Below, piece by piece: positions 34,401 to 49,400 of a DNA stretch of 64,000 bases (within the stretch, counting starts at the first letter, position 1; every line of letters begins with the position of its first letter). The notes under the pieces were generated by a model. It worked only from the letters and a program-made list of their open reading frames with translations. It was not told where the DNA came from and searched no databases. The stretch spans positions 1,224,419 to 1,288,418 of the forward strand of contig WBMW01005746.1 in assembly GCA_013396635.1 (NCBI GenBank), given 5' to 3'. The position numbers were made by a program, and so were the translations under genes. This DNA is from Penelope pileata. Lineage: Eukaryota > Chordata > Aves > Galliformes > Cracidae.

Positions 34401-37400
34401 GTTAAGATTTCACAATAACCAGGCAGAGGAATGTGTTTACAAGTTAGGTAGCGAGGAAAACATTATTGGTTTGCAAACATCCTCTGAGAGTGTTGAGAGT
34501 GTTGTGGGTTATCCTCTCGTTACAAGTGTTGGAGTTCTTTCTATTTTAAATGATATTTTCTGCAGTAGGAAGTAATGGTTCTTTCTTTTTAGCAGATCTG
34601 TGAATACCAATAAAAATCTAGTGTTTTTTTTTTTTCTTTTTTAAAAAAAAAGAAAAAAAAAAGATTTGAAGCCAAAAAAGAGGCAGGAATACCTGCAGCA
34701 TTATCAATGTTTTCAGTAGGAAACTTGCCATCTGTGAGGGTTCTGTGTTTACAGCGAGCTCACAGGGTCTCTGCAGTTGCTGGTGTACCTGAGTGCTGGT
34801 GCTCTGTGACTGTCAGCAGCTGCTATTGCACTGCAACTGCTGCTCAGATAGCAGTATTAGTTTTTCTGGTTATGGAACTTAAATATTGGTCAAAACTAAT
34901 GTTTTAGTGAGCAGAAAGCAACCAAAAGCATCAGCTGCAAGGTGTGTCCTTGAACTTGCATTGCACTGTGGTCAAACCAGATTCCTTATGCTGCTTTGGG
35001 AGCACAGTCGATAACAGTGTACATACTTTATTTTGACTGCCAGGAAAATGCAATCTTCTGTTCCTGCAAGGAGAACAACTGTTAGTGATTGATCTCAGGT
35101 AGGAAAGCAGTTGGTGGTGGTATGAATGTTTGGAAGATGGGACTGCTGTAGCTGCATAGTACTTGTGCATCTCTGTTTGTACAGGAACGAGTTTGGATTT
35201 GCCTGCTGATCTTTTATCACTTCTTTTTTCCTGACACATGCATTTGGCTTTTAGAGGGCAGCTTGTGTTGCATGAGCCACAAATACTGTTGGAATGCTGA
35301 AGGATTTTCCTCCTCATTCAACCCCTGAATTTTTTTTTCCTGAGTGTATGATGCTTGCTTGTTCTGTAACAAAGAAACAAAGAAAATCCCTAGAAGTTGG
35401 GAAGGCCACATTCACATTGCTTAAAGATGGTTTTGTGCATGTTTTATAGTACTTTGGGAGGAAAAAAGCAGACAAAACAAACAAACAAAACCCCTTTAAA
35501 TTGCTCTTCCGTGAACATGCATGAAATTAACTGAATTTAAAATTATCTTCTGGTTTAATAGGCAGTGTTAGGAGAGTTTGCAGGCCTTTAAAATATTCTT
35601 AAGAAATACATCTTTAACTTCTTCCTGCCACTGTCAAATATCCAAGTCTGTTGTAATTTAAAAGGTCTCTCTTTCTGCATGATCCTTAATGGATTTTTGA
35701 CGTTTTTACATCCATCCTGAGACTACCATCAAACAAACCTGTGGCTTTCTAGGCCCTTAATAGGGAATGTGTATAGGAAGGTGGGGGGCCGCCAGCTCTG
35801 TTCTGGTATTGAGCACAGGGCCCGTTCATTACGTAAAGACCAAGTTTGGAAGAGTGCTAAAGGCTTGGGTTGATCTGGTGCTTTTCATGATAAAACAGCT
35901 TAATGGTAGAAGGAGACTGTAGAAAGTGGTATTATTGGAGGACTTTTTTGGTTCTTTAAGCTAGAACTGGTTTTAACTTAAAGGTTTTTTTAGTTCTTTA
36001 AGCTAAATGAAATTAATTCATTTGAGGAAAAGGAGACGCACCCTGGTTACGGATTTGTAGGAGAGAGAATTGAGAAGTGGGATCTTGCCACAGGCTGTTA
36101 GTGAGCTGCTATGAAGCAATCTCTTCAGATTTTGCTGAGAGCTTTATGTAATTAGATATAAAGCTGTCTAACTGCTTATCTTTGCAAGCATGAGGTTAGT
36201 GAAGTCTAAATCTTACTTAAACCAAAATAAGCAGCTTTCCGAAGTTAATTTTGCTAGCTTTTGCAACTGTTCCCTTAGGCTGACAACTTTAGTGAGTGAA
36301 TATGTTGCTGATGATCACTGCATGAGTTAGACTTCTCAGAAATTATTTGTTTAGAAGCAGCACATCCCTGCTTCCTTCATACTAATTCCCAGTCCGATGT
36401 AATCGACCAGAATACAGGGAGGAGACAGAGCTTACTTTGGGAAAATCAACAATGCACCATGTCAATTGCTATGGCAACTCTTAGACTGTTTACAGTAAAA
36501 ATAAATGATTTTGGCTAGAAGTGAAAGAGTTGGATTAGTATGGGTGGAAGCTACCATCTGAGATGTTCCCAACAGTTTAGTTTAAGTATGGTGAAACTGC
36601 TTTAAAAAAAGCAGTTAAAAATCAACAGGTGCTATCCCGTGCCACTGCTGGCATTGGTGTCGTAAGGACGACTTGGGTGCCTTGTCCTTGCCTTTGCTCG
36701 TGCTGCTAAGAAGTGGCAGCTGAAGGGCTCGGTTTGTGGCCGTGAGGTAAACCCATACCTCGAGGTGTGATACCTGTCTTCTGCTGTATTCTGTTTTCTA
36801 AATTCTTATTAATGATCTGCTGTGGTTTAGCAAATCTATTCCTGACTTGGTTTTTGTTATTGTTTAATTTTAAATTCTTACCTTTTTGTTAGTTAAAAGT
36901 AGATAGAACAACTTATCTCCATGAAGTCTCTTGAAAATGTTTCCAGGTATATTTAGGGATCATGTAGGTTTCCATTTAGGAATGAGGAAGTTGAATTTAA
37001 ACAGTAACAAAGAAGTCACAGCCCTTTGAAGAAGAAGTTTCGGGCAGACTTAAAATAACTTCAGCACTGTCTACATATGTGCTCTTAATTTCTTGATGTA
37101 AGCTCCCTTCAGATGTGTGTGTTGTAGTATTGTGTTTAATTGGGAGTAACTTTCTGCTTTGTTACTGCTTGTCTTGTATCCTTCCTCTCAGTCTTTCACA
37201 CATGACAGCAGTGTAAGACCCCATGTTCCCACAAACTTCTTTCAATTCCCATTTGATCAATTAATCAATCCTGTTGGTATTTAGGCCTGAGGAACGGTGC
37301 AAAGAAACAGTGCTGCTAAGGATGCTTGTCCTTTGCATTCATACATGAGGAAGTAGAGGCATGGCTTAGAGGAAATAGCACTGAACTAGATGTGATGTTC

Positions 37401-40400
37401 TTAGTGGATCTTTACGTCGCTGTCTGGGGATGAGGATGTCACTCAAGTGCTGAAGTAATGTGCTGATCTGCAGGCTGAGGCTCTTCCGTTACTGATACTC
37501 AGTGTCTGGCTTGCTGAAGGAGGAGTTGCTAAGAGAAGCTCTAAGAATTCAAAAGTTCAGATCTCTGTAATGGAGTGTTCTGAGATTTATTTATTTTAAA
37601 ATGTTAAATATTTAGTCTACTGTAAAACAAGCTCTGGATTGCTCTGCCAAAGCTTCTAAGTGCCTGCAGTTTGAATGTGACTTTAATTCCTTCTAAGCCC
37701 TTGCTGATTTAGGGGGTGAAATGTATAGCAATTTCTGAGGTGAGCTGTATTTCCGTTTCATTCTTACTGAAATTCAATGTATAAATAATTTTGGAGGAAG
37801 CAGCTCAGAATCAGAGTGGCTATCTCAGTACTGCTGTTCTTGTTACACTGGAGAACTATTCCAGTACTGCTGCTATTATGTTGCTATTATGCTGGAGTAG
37901 CATAAAAGCTAAGAGGACTGGAGCTGATAGTTAAGTAATAAACTGGTTGACATGCAAGAGGTGATGCACTTAGAACTGTCTTCTCCCCACTCTTCCCACA
38001 ACACAGAACAATACGAGTATGGCTGAAGAGAGACAGCGGACAATACTGGCCCAGCATCTACCACACCATGTCATGTAAGTAAAATGCTGGAGATGGTTAA
38101 GTGGTGGCCGAGCATGGGTCTTGTGCCTCTGCTGTGTGGGAATATGTCATTCTTCTTTCCCCAAGCACTGGATTCACTTCATGGCTTTCAGTCTGGGAAC
38201 TTTGCAATAACTCTGCTTCAGGCTTTAATTTGAAACTAGCTGTGTACTGGATGAGATCTAAAGCAGCATTCTGTTATGAAGCAGATCCTTCACCAGGTAA
38301 ATCGCTGTGTGGATCTGCTGCTTAAGGTTTCGCAAATGCTGGCAGATAGCTCATCTGCTGAATAGGTAATTTTTTCAAACTGTTAGCTGGAAGAATATTC
38401 TCTGATCTCTGAGGTACATATTTATGTTTTTTTTAAAACATTTAGATTATTAAGAAAGCAATGTTGAGTAGCTGCTTCAGTTCTGTGTAGATCTTGAGTG
38501 TTAGTACCAGGCATCATCTAGCATGAGTGTTTTGTTATAGACTTTTTAATATAGAGTTCCTACTAAATACCTACCATATATATAAAAAGACAGAATACCA
38601 TGACAAAGTAAATCATCAGTAAAACATGGGATAGCCTTTGGAATTATAGTTTCTAAAGTAACTTATATTCAAATGTTAAATGAAGACCAAAGAATTGGAC
38701 TCCCTGATGTTCTCTGTCTTTTCAACTGTAGTCTGAGTGGCCTAGGGTCTAGATTAGAAATGCCAACTGTAATCTCTTTTTTTCCTAGTAGTTGGTCTGA
38801 ATTGCAGCGGTTGTTCCATTTGTAAGGTCTTGAAATAGACTATTGAGATCGTGCTCTGAAAAGATTTTTATGAAATAAAGCATTTGTTTTCAAAGGGGCG
38901 GATTTGTCCTTATGCAGTGTGATCACTGTAGTATTCCAGACTGCCCTGTGGCTTTAAAACTCCAAAAACACTTGAGGCAACGTTTTCTGAGGGTGTTAGA
39001 GAAGAAGGTATTGGTTTAGAACGCTGTATTCTTCTAATCCTTGTAATTTGCAGGTTAAGCAACTTCAATGGGCTTGCTCTTGTTTTTAACAGCTCCATGT
39101 TCAGCCATGGCTTACCATCATGACAGCAGGAGAATATTTGTAGGCCAGGACAATGGAGCCATCATGGTAAGTTCCTTGTTTTTTCTTCAGAATGTGGGTC
39201 AGAACTGCTTAGATTGTCTATGAGCATCAAGTATTACTGGCAGCTGATAATTTTTCTTTCCCTTTTTTTGAAATGCAGTTATTACTAAATGGCTGAACTC
39301 CTTGGCAGTTCACCTCAGTTGCATATTGGAGGACTGCAAAGAAGGGTTTCCCTGTCCAGATGTGAGCTAGCTAGTGTTAAGAAATCATTGAAGCGTTAGT
39401 GTAGCAATGAGCCCAAACAGTTACACTTTGTGGGGAATTACTTTGAAGAGTACATGAAGCTGGGTGGAGTGCCATGGTGGTGTGTCAGCAGGGGTTGTGA
39501 TGCAGCTAGCTTATATCTGCCCAGAAATATTGAGCTGCCGGTATCTAGCCACACATCTCTCTAAATTTGCTTGCTGCAGACCTTTCTATGATGTTTCAAC
39601 AGCAGTTCTAAAATTACAGAAAGCAAGGTTAGTTTCTAGCCATTCCCTTTCTTACATGCATAGAGAAATGTATGCCCTTCTTTCAGGAAAGTAGTATTTC
39701 TGTTTTGCTGTACAATAGCTGTAATTTCTCTTGCTTTCCTGGACATTAGATACATATGGCAGAATACAAAGCAAGTTTTCATTCTTTTCTTCCTTTCTTG
39801 GCAAAGGAGGGGAATCCTGTGACTCTCAGATGTTTCACTGGTTTCCTTTCTCTATGAAGATAAGGTCAAAATATTAACTGTTCTATAAGGAGCTGTGGTA
39901 ATAAATGAATGTCAGAAATGTGAGTAGTTAACTATCATGAAGCTGAGACTTTTAAAATTTTGTGTAGCCTAATGGATCAAATAGAGAATGGTCTCACTTA
40001 AATCTGCTTCTTCATTGTGAAGTCCCAAATCTTTAAATCCAAATTACAGCAAGATGGAGTTCTGTTTGTTCCTATTGTGCACAAATGAAGTCTCACCTCC
40101 TCCTATAGTATTTCCTCAGAAAACTTGGTTCTGACACTCCATGTTAAGAATGCAGGTTAGTATAATAATTTGAATTTGCAGTTTGCATATTGATATGCTG
40201 TGCTTCAGCCTGAGAAACTTCTGCTATGCAAATTCTGTTCTGTGAGATTGATTTTCTTTTTTTCTTTTTTTCGGTGTGTATGCTTGTGTCTCTTCTGAAT
40301 GTCACTGCAATATCTTTACTAATGGTTCCACTTTGATTTTAGGAGTTTCATATTTCAGAGGACTTCAATAAGATGAACTTTGTGAAGACCTATCCAGGTG

Positions 40401-43400
40401 ACCTGTTAACTGGTGTCTACACTAATATATGTATCAAGAGGGGGGCTTCTAAAATGCTTGGGAAACTGGGCAGAGTCACAGATTAATCAAGTTCAAATAT
40501 TCTTTAAATATGACTGGGCTTCCAGTGGTCACGTAGTTGGGAATAACTGCCTTAAGATAGATGTTCTGTTATTGTGTAATCCTCAGTCAGCTGAATCTGA
40601 GTTGCAGACATTATCATTGAGTTCAGCGCATCATTAGCCTACACATGTAATGAACCATAACTACTGAGTTCAGATTTTGCTCTTCAAGTGACATAGCTAT
40701 ACTAAATCAATGTGTAGGGTAAGAGCTTTCTAAAGGTGTGTCTTGATATTTGCAAGTTCCATTCTTACTTTCTGTTATCACTCGGCTAGATTACTTCTAG
40801 CTAAAGATGAGTCCCTGCCTTCCCTGTCTTTTAGGAGAGCAGTAGGGATGGATAAGACTGTATTTCTCTGGTACATGGGGAATAGGGATTATTCTAGTGG
40901 TTATGGAGATTATATTTTTCAGCGTTTGTGTGCTCATCCTTGAAAGAAATATAAAGCATGATTGCTGGTTAAAATTGGAATAGTAATGTGGAAGGCCTGA
41001 CAGAGACTCTTAAAAGCTACGAGTTATGTAGGAGAACAAAGTACAGTTTGTCTTATGACTCCCTGACACTGATAGAAGCAATGTTCTTGCTTACAAGAAC
41101 AAGGCCTTGTTCTTAAAGCAACAAGACTGCCTTTATCCTAAGGTAGATGACTTGGCAGCTCATTCAAGAGAAGTAGTTGCATCTTAGGGGGCAAGGGAGA
41201 GTTCTTTCTAAAGCTCATGTAACTTCTTGCTCAGTGGCAGCATTCTAAATAAAGCTGGTGGGATTTGCTTGTTGTTGTGAGTACCAGTTTGAATGCTGTA
41301 TATTAGATAGGCTTTCAGGTGCTTAAAATAATGAGTGTAGCTCCCTTGGGATCAGGAAAGAGGCACTTAAAACAGTTAAGCTTTTTAAATGTGCTACATT
41401 AGTCCCCAGAAGTCCTGGTTTCCTAGCTAGAGGAAGCTAAGAGTTTACCTGCTTCTTAATCAGAGTATCTTGGGTATCTGGGCCGAACTCGGCTTCCCTC
41501 TGGGGGAGAAAGGCTTAAATCACCTGACTGACATGTTTGGTTCACTTAAGCCATTCAAAAGGCATGAAACAGAACAATGCTAGCCTTTTAATTTAGCCTA
41601 GAGGCAAGTATAACACAATGGTAAAAACTTCTTTCTGGAGCGTTACTCAGATATCATCTTTGACCTATGTCTCTCTGAATTGGAACACAAGAACGCATCT
41701 CTTCAATTTGTAGGAAAAGCTAGCCAAATCTTTTTATTTCCACAGCTCATCAGAATCGAGTGTCTGCTATTACTTTCTGCCTGACATCAGAGTGGGTTAT
41801 CAGCACTGGTCATGACAAGTGTGTCAGCTGGATGTGTACCAGGAGTGGGAGTATGCTGGGGAGACATTACTTCACCTCTTGGGCTTCGTGTCTACAGTAT
41901 CCTTTTAAAATGATTGCTGCCCAGAAACTGGAGAAGTACTGTTCCTTCAGCTCAATTTGTTCCTTCCTTTTTATCTAAAAAGCTAAAGTTAAAATCTCTT
42001 ACAAGTCTGCAAACTTTTATTTGATGCGATGTTAAATACTGCTGGTTCTGTTAGCTTTGGTTAGATTGTAGAGGGGGCGTTGTGACCTTTAATTGTAGAA
42101 ACCTTAATGTGTACTAGTTCCTGATTTTGAGATGTTGGTCTATAGCATCTCGTGAAAATGACTAATAACTCTCTGCAGCTGTGAAACTTTTTTCATTACT
42201 ACTAGTAATTTGTGCAGTTTGCTTTTCTGCAAATTGCTTTTAACTGCAACATTTGTAGCTTAAGAACTCTTACTGTCTTTTCAACTGTAAGTACTTCAGG
42301 GCGTTCTTTACCTTATGTAAAAGACGTACAAACCCAGTAGTAGGTCATATGTCAAAATTTCTAAACGTGGGTTAAATCCCTTAAATCCTAGAACTATTTT
42401 TATTGCTTGTTAACGATGGCAGTTCAGACATGGCCCTACAGTGATTGAAGGTACTGGCTGATGTGTGAGGATTAATGGCAGTAAACTTGTAGAACAAGCT
42501 TGATTCAAAATCTGAAAGAGATCAACTGTGTCTCTAAAGAAAAAATAAATAAATAAAGACCTCTATAATTACTATATACCTGTGTAGTGCTGGGAAACTA
42601 GGAGGAAGGCTAACTGCTTTGTTGCCAGCGTGTCTTTCATTTTGAGGTCTCATCTGTGCAGACCTTGCCTTACTAACTGAAGAGCTGACAGAGCTGTATT
42701 GTACTTGTGTTGCTCATTGCTGCTGTATTTGTTCTAGAGTTAAGGGTTTTTGTGTCCTGCAAGCATTACCCACACTGCTCACTTTGGCCAAGGGTAGCAC
42801 AGAGCTGGGTTAATACTGGTGTGTGTATTATGAGACTACCTCTCAGAACAGTCTGGTGCCTCAGAGCCTCACTGAATGCCATAGGTTTTCTAGTTAGCAC
42901 TATTGTAAATACTGGAACAGTTCGTTGTGAAAATGAAGAAAAGCATATGACCTTTTCTATCAAGATCAAAGTAAATGTCCACTGAAGACTGTGGCATTTG
43001 AAAATGCATTTAAATTGATCATGCCTTTGACTTGTGTTTGGAAGACCTAGCTTTCTGATGTGTGTGCTAGATGCTTCGTTTCTCTGTCGGGAGGGTCTTT
43101 AGGGTCGTTAACAAAAAAGTACTATATGTAAGCTTCTGAAAAACACAGCAGAGTGTCTCTTCTTGACTGGATTAGCAGGGATAATTCTAGCATGAACTTC
43201 CAAGATGAAGAAAGGATCATGTATTCGGGGACTTAGTGGATTTGTTGAAAGCGAATTGTTTATCTAAAGATTCTGGAGACTTGAGATTTCAGAATGTTGT
43301 TAGATGGCAAAACCTCTGCTTTTTCACTTGTGGTGGGCTTTTGGGTACTCTGGCTTCTTAAAATTAGTCTTTTCTGTTGCGGAGAGTAGTCTACATTGCT

Positions 43401-46400
43401 AGCAGCTGCTTGTATTGGTTTGTGTGTGGCTCCAAAAGAACAGGTGAGTTAATTCACAACTCTTGGGTTACATGATGTCAACTGTTTGAGCTTTTTCTTA
43501 GTTCTTACTTATTTCCTGAATAGCATAAGTCTTCTTAAGGTGGCAAATAATCTGATACCGTCCAGCTTCCTACCCTTTATAGTTTTTGGAGGCAGTCATC
43601 ACATAGAAATAAGAATGGAATATCCAAAAACTGTTGTGATGTATCTTGCTTTTGCAAATTGTGCTGCCTTGTTAATATCTCCTGTTAGGATGCATTGTGG
43701 CTTTTATGACAGTGCTTCATGGCAGAACCCTTTCTGAACTACTGTTTGTTCTTCAATAGTGTGCTCAAGGACCTGCGTTGGGAAGCTTGAATGTGGAGAG
43801 AGGAGAACATAAAAGAGATGATCTCTTGTTTTCAGTAGCTAGAGCAATGGAGGTATACTTCTACTTGCAAGGTGAACTAGCTGTGGAGGATCAACATTCT
43901 TGAATTTAGCTTTTCTATTCTGGGGGTACTAACCAGCAAAGTGTTCTAGGAAACTGAAAGTTTATAGAAGCAGTTACTAGATCTAAGTCTGAACAGCACC
44001 CAGTGTCCAGTGAGATGTTTCTGCTGGTAGCTCTACACTACAACAAGTAGCCTAAGGCATCTTGTGTAGAAGATCACAAGTGTGTTCTGTAAATGTATGC
44101 TACAAATGGTTTAAATCTACTTAGATTGCCTTAAACTAGGGGATAGGTTATCTCATGGCTTTTCCAGTGGCTTCTGTCTGTTTTCTCTACTGCCGTACTT
44201 GCACATGTCGGAAAGGAGAGGAGAAGAGAGAAATGAAAAGGATTAAACTAATACAGCTTCCAATCCTGTTAGAAGTTAGTTATGAAAAAAATTATCTGGC
44301 ATACTAAAGTACTCTTTTCCAATTTGTTTTGAGTTTGTAGCTGACATCTATGCTCTCTGTTTCAATCCCTTGAAATACTTCTAAGAATGAGGCTTTTCCT
44401 TGACTGATGTTCAGATATGATTATGAAACTCGGTATGCATTTGTTGGTGATTATTCTGGACAGATCACTCTCCTGAAGCTTGAGCAGAACACGTGTTCAA
44501 TTATCACAACACTCAAAGGGCATGAAGGTAAAGTAACTTTCTCTTGATTCCAATTGATCCAAGTTATAATACCTCATTGTAAGTCAAGACAAGACCTGGG
44601 GTTGGATATGCACCTCGTAAGGGTACATACTGCATAAACAACTAGTGCAGCATAGTACCTATCAAAAGCTTTTCAAAGCTGCACACGCTTACTACTTCTT
44701 ACAGAACAGATACATCCTTGCTGTAGGGAAATCTTATTCCTACGTACACTTGCAGGTACTTTCATTGTAGATGAGAATTAAAGGCAAACATGCATTCAGT
44801 TAAGCACAATTTATCCACTAGATGGCCACCGTTACAAACGTTAGTCTCCTTAACGCTGTATAGAAGGAACGAGAATGTGTTGCTTTTTCTTTTTTTTTTT
44901 TCCCCTGCAGACTTAGTGTTAACATAATACTTTAAAGTAGCTTGAGCAAGCCCAAGTCTAGGTACTAAAAAAACCACTTTTTTCACTGAAGACTCTCCTG
45001 CTCTGGTCATTCTATTATGAGACTTCATTGTCATTTCCTGTGTTTAGCGGAAGCTAAGCTATATGCAAGAAATTTAGAGAGCCTTCTAGAATCAACTGTC
45101 TAGTCAAAGATGAATGTCTCGTCTTCTGTAGTACAGCTGAAGCCCTTATATCAGATGAAAAACCAAGTAGTCTGTAATGTGATATGGAGCCACCATCTGC
45201 AATAATGTGTAAGGCAAGAATGCAAACTTCCAGAAGAATGTATAATTTGCTGATGTGTTCAAAGAAATAAGACAATAACTCTACTCGTGTGTTACTGGCA
45301 ACTTTCAAATCAGCTGACTAATTTGCTTTTGGGTAGGGCTGAATTACTGACATGAGTATGTGGCCCATTGGAAAAGACTGCCTTTTCTAATATCTGTAAG
45401 TATAGAGTAGACTTTGTTAAAGCTAGGTAAAATCCTGTTTTGCAGATGACTGTGAAATTACAAAGCTGGCTTTTAATAAGAAAGATAAATGGAAATTTTC
45501 AAATGATAAATGCATCTTCTGCTTTCAGGCAGTTTCAGATTGCTTCAGTTAGGTGCAGAACAGTTCTCCTGGTCCTGTCTTACCTCTGTATGTTCTGCAG
45601 CAGTCTGTATTCAAATGCATCTCCTTAATAGATGGTGTTGTTAGTCTGAAAGCAGCATGTCCAGACATTGCATTGCATATACTGCATATTCTATCTGTGG
45701 AGTTGCAGTGAGCTTTCAAGCACTGTCTGCATAGCAGACAGTTTTGGCTTATATGTAAATTCCTTGTGGTCCTCAAACACACAAACTGATCTAGTATAAA
45801 AGTTAAACTTGAGAGGCGGAAACAGGTTTTTCTTCTGTTGCTGTAATTGGAGCTCTTTCATCTTTTTTTTTCCCCTTCTGAAGGCAAAACAGTGTAGCCT
45901 TTTTCCCTCCCTAATATCTGCCTAATATCCCCTAGGCCTGGTAACCCTAAACCTAAATGGCAGCTAGTTATCTGGGTGCAGCTGTGTGTGCTAGACTTCA
46001 AAAATCTGACTCCAACTTGTTTCCTTTCTAGTTCTTGCTTTAACTATAACTTTATAAGCAAGCGCTGTTTACTTTGCAGTTTAAATGGCTTTAGAGCTTG
46101 TCCCTCAAAAGTCAACTTCCAGAATTCTCCATACTTAATAGCCTACTCTGTGTAATGCTGAAATAATATTTAAACTGCCTTTTATGGAACAGGTGATCAC
46201 TGTTCTCTGAGATAACTGCTCCCAAATGGGTGAGTCTGAAAAAGGGTATAGTCCTTAAAGGAGGCAAGACAAATCTCTTGCTGCAGAGAGCTGGAAGGAA
46301 ATTATTTGGGCTGTAATTACCATTCATCTTGCTTTCAGACTAACAATACTCCTGATAACAACAGAGCAATGGAAAGATGCTTTATTTAAAGGGAAGGATG

Positions 46401-49400
46401 TCTGTAAGGGAAAAAAGTTCCTGCAGTCAGAAAAGTATAAGTGACAGGAGTGACAAAATGACTACTTCAGTCTCCTGTCTACATTGTCATGCCTATGGGA
46501 TTTAGTTTGACTCATGCTGTTGGGTGACTGAATTCTTCATCTGGATAAGGAAGGGCACAGTCAGGTTGGGCCTTCTGAAATTGATTTTGTAGTTTAATAC
46601 ATAATGGCCAAATTTGCTAATAGACTCCCACAGCAGTTGGACGGTCACTTAGTTTCTTATTCCAACTATTTTAATGTTAAAAATAGTTATGTAAAGGGCT
46701 TGGTTTACCTGTTAATACTGTGCACTAACCTGTAACCATTCACCAAGCACCTTACTCTATTCTGGATGACAGTCTCTGCTTTAACACTTCTCACCTTCCA
46801 AAGGTCACATAGCAGCCTGCCAGCTCTTAAAACCAAGCACACAAATACAAGGGGCAGAAAACTGGCAGCTCTCAAACTCTCTGGATTATGCTTTGCTTCT
46901 AATTTTCTTCTTCAGGATGATTTTGTTCTGTTACCAGTTCTTTGCCTTTCCAGCAGGACTACATCTTGCTGTTGCATGCTGTCCTTTGCCTTAAGGCTTT
47001 CAGTGTTTGTTACTGTAGTAAGGGAGTATGTTGGGTTTCACTTTTATTGCACTTACTCCCTTAGACCTAACTGCAGACTGTTCTTTCCTAGGAAGCATTA
47101 CTTCCCTGTGGTGGGATCCTGTTCAACGACTGCTCTTCTCGGGTGCATCTGATCACAGCATTATCATGTGGGATATTGGTGGAAGGAAGGGGAGAACATT
47201 GCTGCTCCAGGGCCATCAGTATGTAATGGTGTCTTGTCTTTTCTGCATATTCTGTAATGAACACAGTCCCAGGAAGACTAAGTAGCATGGCAAGATATTC
47301 AAATCTTTGTGAATAATGAAGAAAACTTTTTGCAGAACTGAAGACTTCTGAGGGGGAGGAAGGATAATTAGTACTTATGCGTTCACTGACAAAGCTGTTT
47401 TAGTCATGTTTGGTGCTTCTAAACCATGAGTAATGAGAACATAACATAAAAATCGGTTATAGAAAGAGAGGGGTAAAAGTCCTAAATTATCTTGCTTGAA
47501 CTTCATGTAAAAGTTGCATGCTTCTGTATTGTAGACACTTCACTGAGTTAGTTTATCATCTCACAGATCCTCACAAGTAATTAGGTAAATTACTGGGGTG
47601 GGTCTCTAGACATCAGAAAAGCATGCCACATCTCTGCTGTTCTGTGGATTATGTAGTTGTCTGTATTTAATAAACTGTGTTTTTAGAGAGACAGCACTAC
47701 CTAGCTGCCCCTCTTAAATCTAGGGCCTTAATTCAATCTGACAGGCAGTTTGCCACTGAAAATATGTTCTACTTAGAAATGCAGTGGTAGTAGAGATCTT
47801 ATTTGTATTTAAAGATGTATTCCTATACTGCATTCTCCTCTTGTCTAATTTGTAGATGCCTCCATCCACCTTTGGTTAAGACTTATGGTCTTAGCCCTAG
47901 GACTCTTGTTAAATCTTGAGGATTTAGTTTTATGACTAAAGAACTAATAATAGAGTATTGATTACAAAAGAGTAACTGACGTCAGTGACTGGAGGACTTT
48001 ACTATACTGCTGTTACTGCTGCATCATGTGTCCCGGTGAACACTATTAGTTTCTCTTCAAACATCACACTTAGCATCAAACTACAGGGTTTTCTGGGAAA
48101 CTAAACTTTATTTAAATGCCTATGGATAAATAGTGTATGCTTTGTTTGCAGTGACAAGGTGCAGGCTATCTGTTACATCCAGCTGACACGGCAGCTAGTA
48201 TCTTGCTCAGCTGATGGAGGAATTGCTGTTTGGAACATGGATATCAGCCGAGAAGAGGTAAGATATATTTTTATTTTTCCCTCTTTGGAGGCTGACATTG
48301 CTGTGCTTGGTCTGTTCCGCAGGCTGTTTTCTTTGTGTTGCCTGCAACTTTAGGACTGGATGATGCATTTAAAACCTGCTCTGTTCTAGTGGCTGTCCAT
48401 GCTGCATTGTAGTGGGTATATTTCCAGGACAGGAGAGGTGCAGGACAGGCTTGGGACTACTTAGCTTCCTATGTCAATGAGACAGTATGTTCAGCCCAGA
48501 ATGGCTACAGCCCTTGCTGCTGGAACACTCTAAAGTAGGCAAGCCTTTGTGATACAGAAACAAATGGACTGTGCTTCAGAAGTCTTGAAATAAGTTCTCA
48601 ACTCATGTCAGATCATATAAAGAATCACAGAATGGCTTGGGTTGGAAGGGACCCCAAGGATAATCAAGTTCTAACCCCCCTGCCATAGGCAGGGCTGCCA
48701 ACCTCCAGATCTGGTACTAGATCAGGTTTCCCAGGACCCCATCCAACCTGGCCATGAACGCCTCCAGGGACGGGACATCCACAACCCCTCCGGGCAGCTG
48801 TGCCAGCATCTCACCACTCTCTCAGTGAAGAACTTCCCCCTGACATCCAACCTAAACCTTCCCTCCGTCAGCTTAAAACCATTCCCCCTTGTCCTATCAC
48901 TGTCTACCCTTATAAAAAGTTGATTTCCCTCCTGTTTATAATCTCCCTTTAAATACTGGAAGGCTGCAATGAGGTCTTCCCGCAGCCTTCTCTTCTCCAG
49001 GCTGAACAAGCCCAGCTCCCTCAGCCTGTCCTTGTAGGGGAGGTGCTCCTGCCCTCTGATCATCTTTGTGATACTGGTTTGGAGATGCAGGTCAAAATTT
49101 GGAGATTCGGTCCTCAGACAGTGGTCTTTTTTACTTTTTAAAGACCTCAAAACACTTCAACTGAGCCTGCCATACACATTCTCTCTGCATGAATTCATAT
49201 CCACTGCAGGAGCTGAGAAGATGTATATTAACACTACCTTTGGTTAAATTCTAATCATATGAGTTAGCGTTGGTTGCCCCCATAAAGCTGTATTTAGGAT
49301 TCAGCCTTCCCTGCCTTGCTGCTTTGTCTCAAATACAACTGTCATGATCAAGAATTGTTTTCTGATCTACAATGAACACACTGAATGCTGTATGTGATTC

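Noticed and set aside
41897..41950. Reading exon 5 of WDFY1 straight on (LQYPFKMIAA...)
   Set aside because: It leaves the conserved LQYD-x-x-x-YAFVGDYSGQ path of the family; the U12 donor at 41,897 restores it.
48722..49150. Minus-strand open frame of 142 residues
   Set aside because: Not a host gene. It is the decayed end of CR1 ORF2 and its 3' UTR and is recorded as a mobile element.
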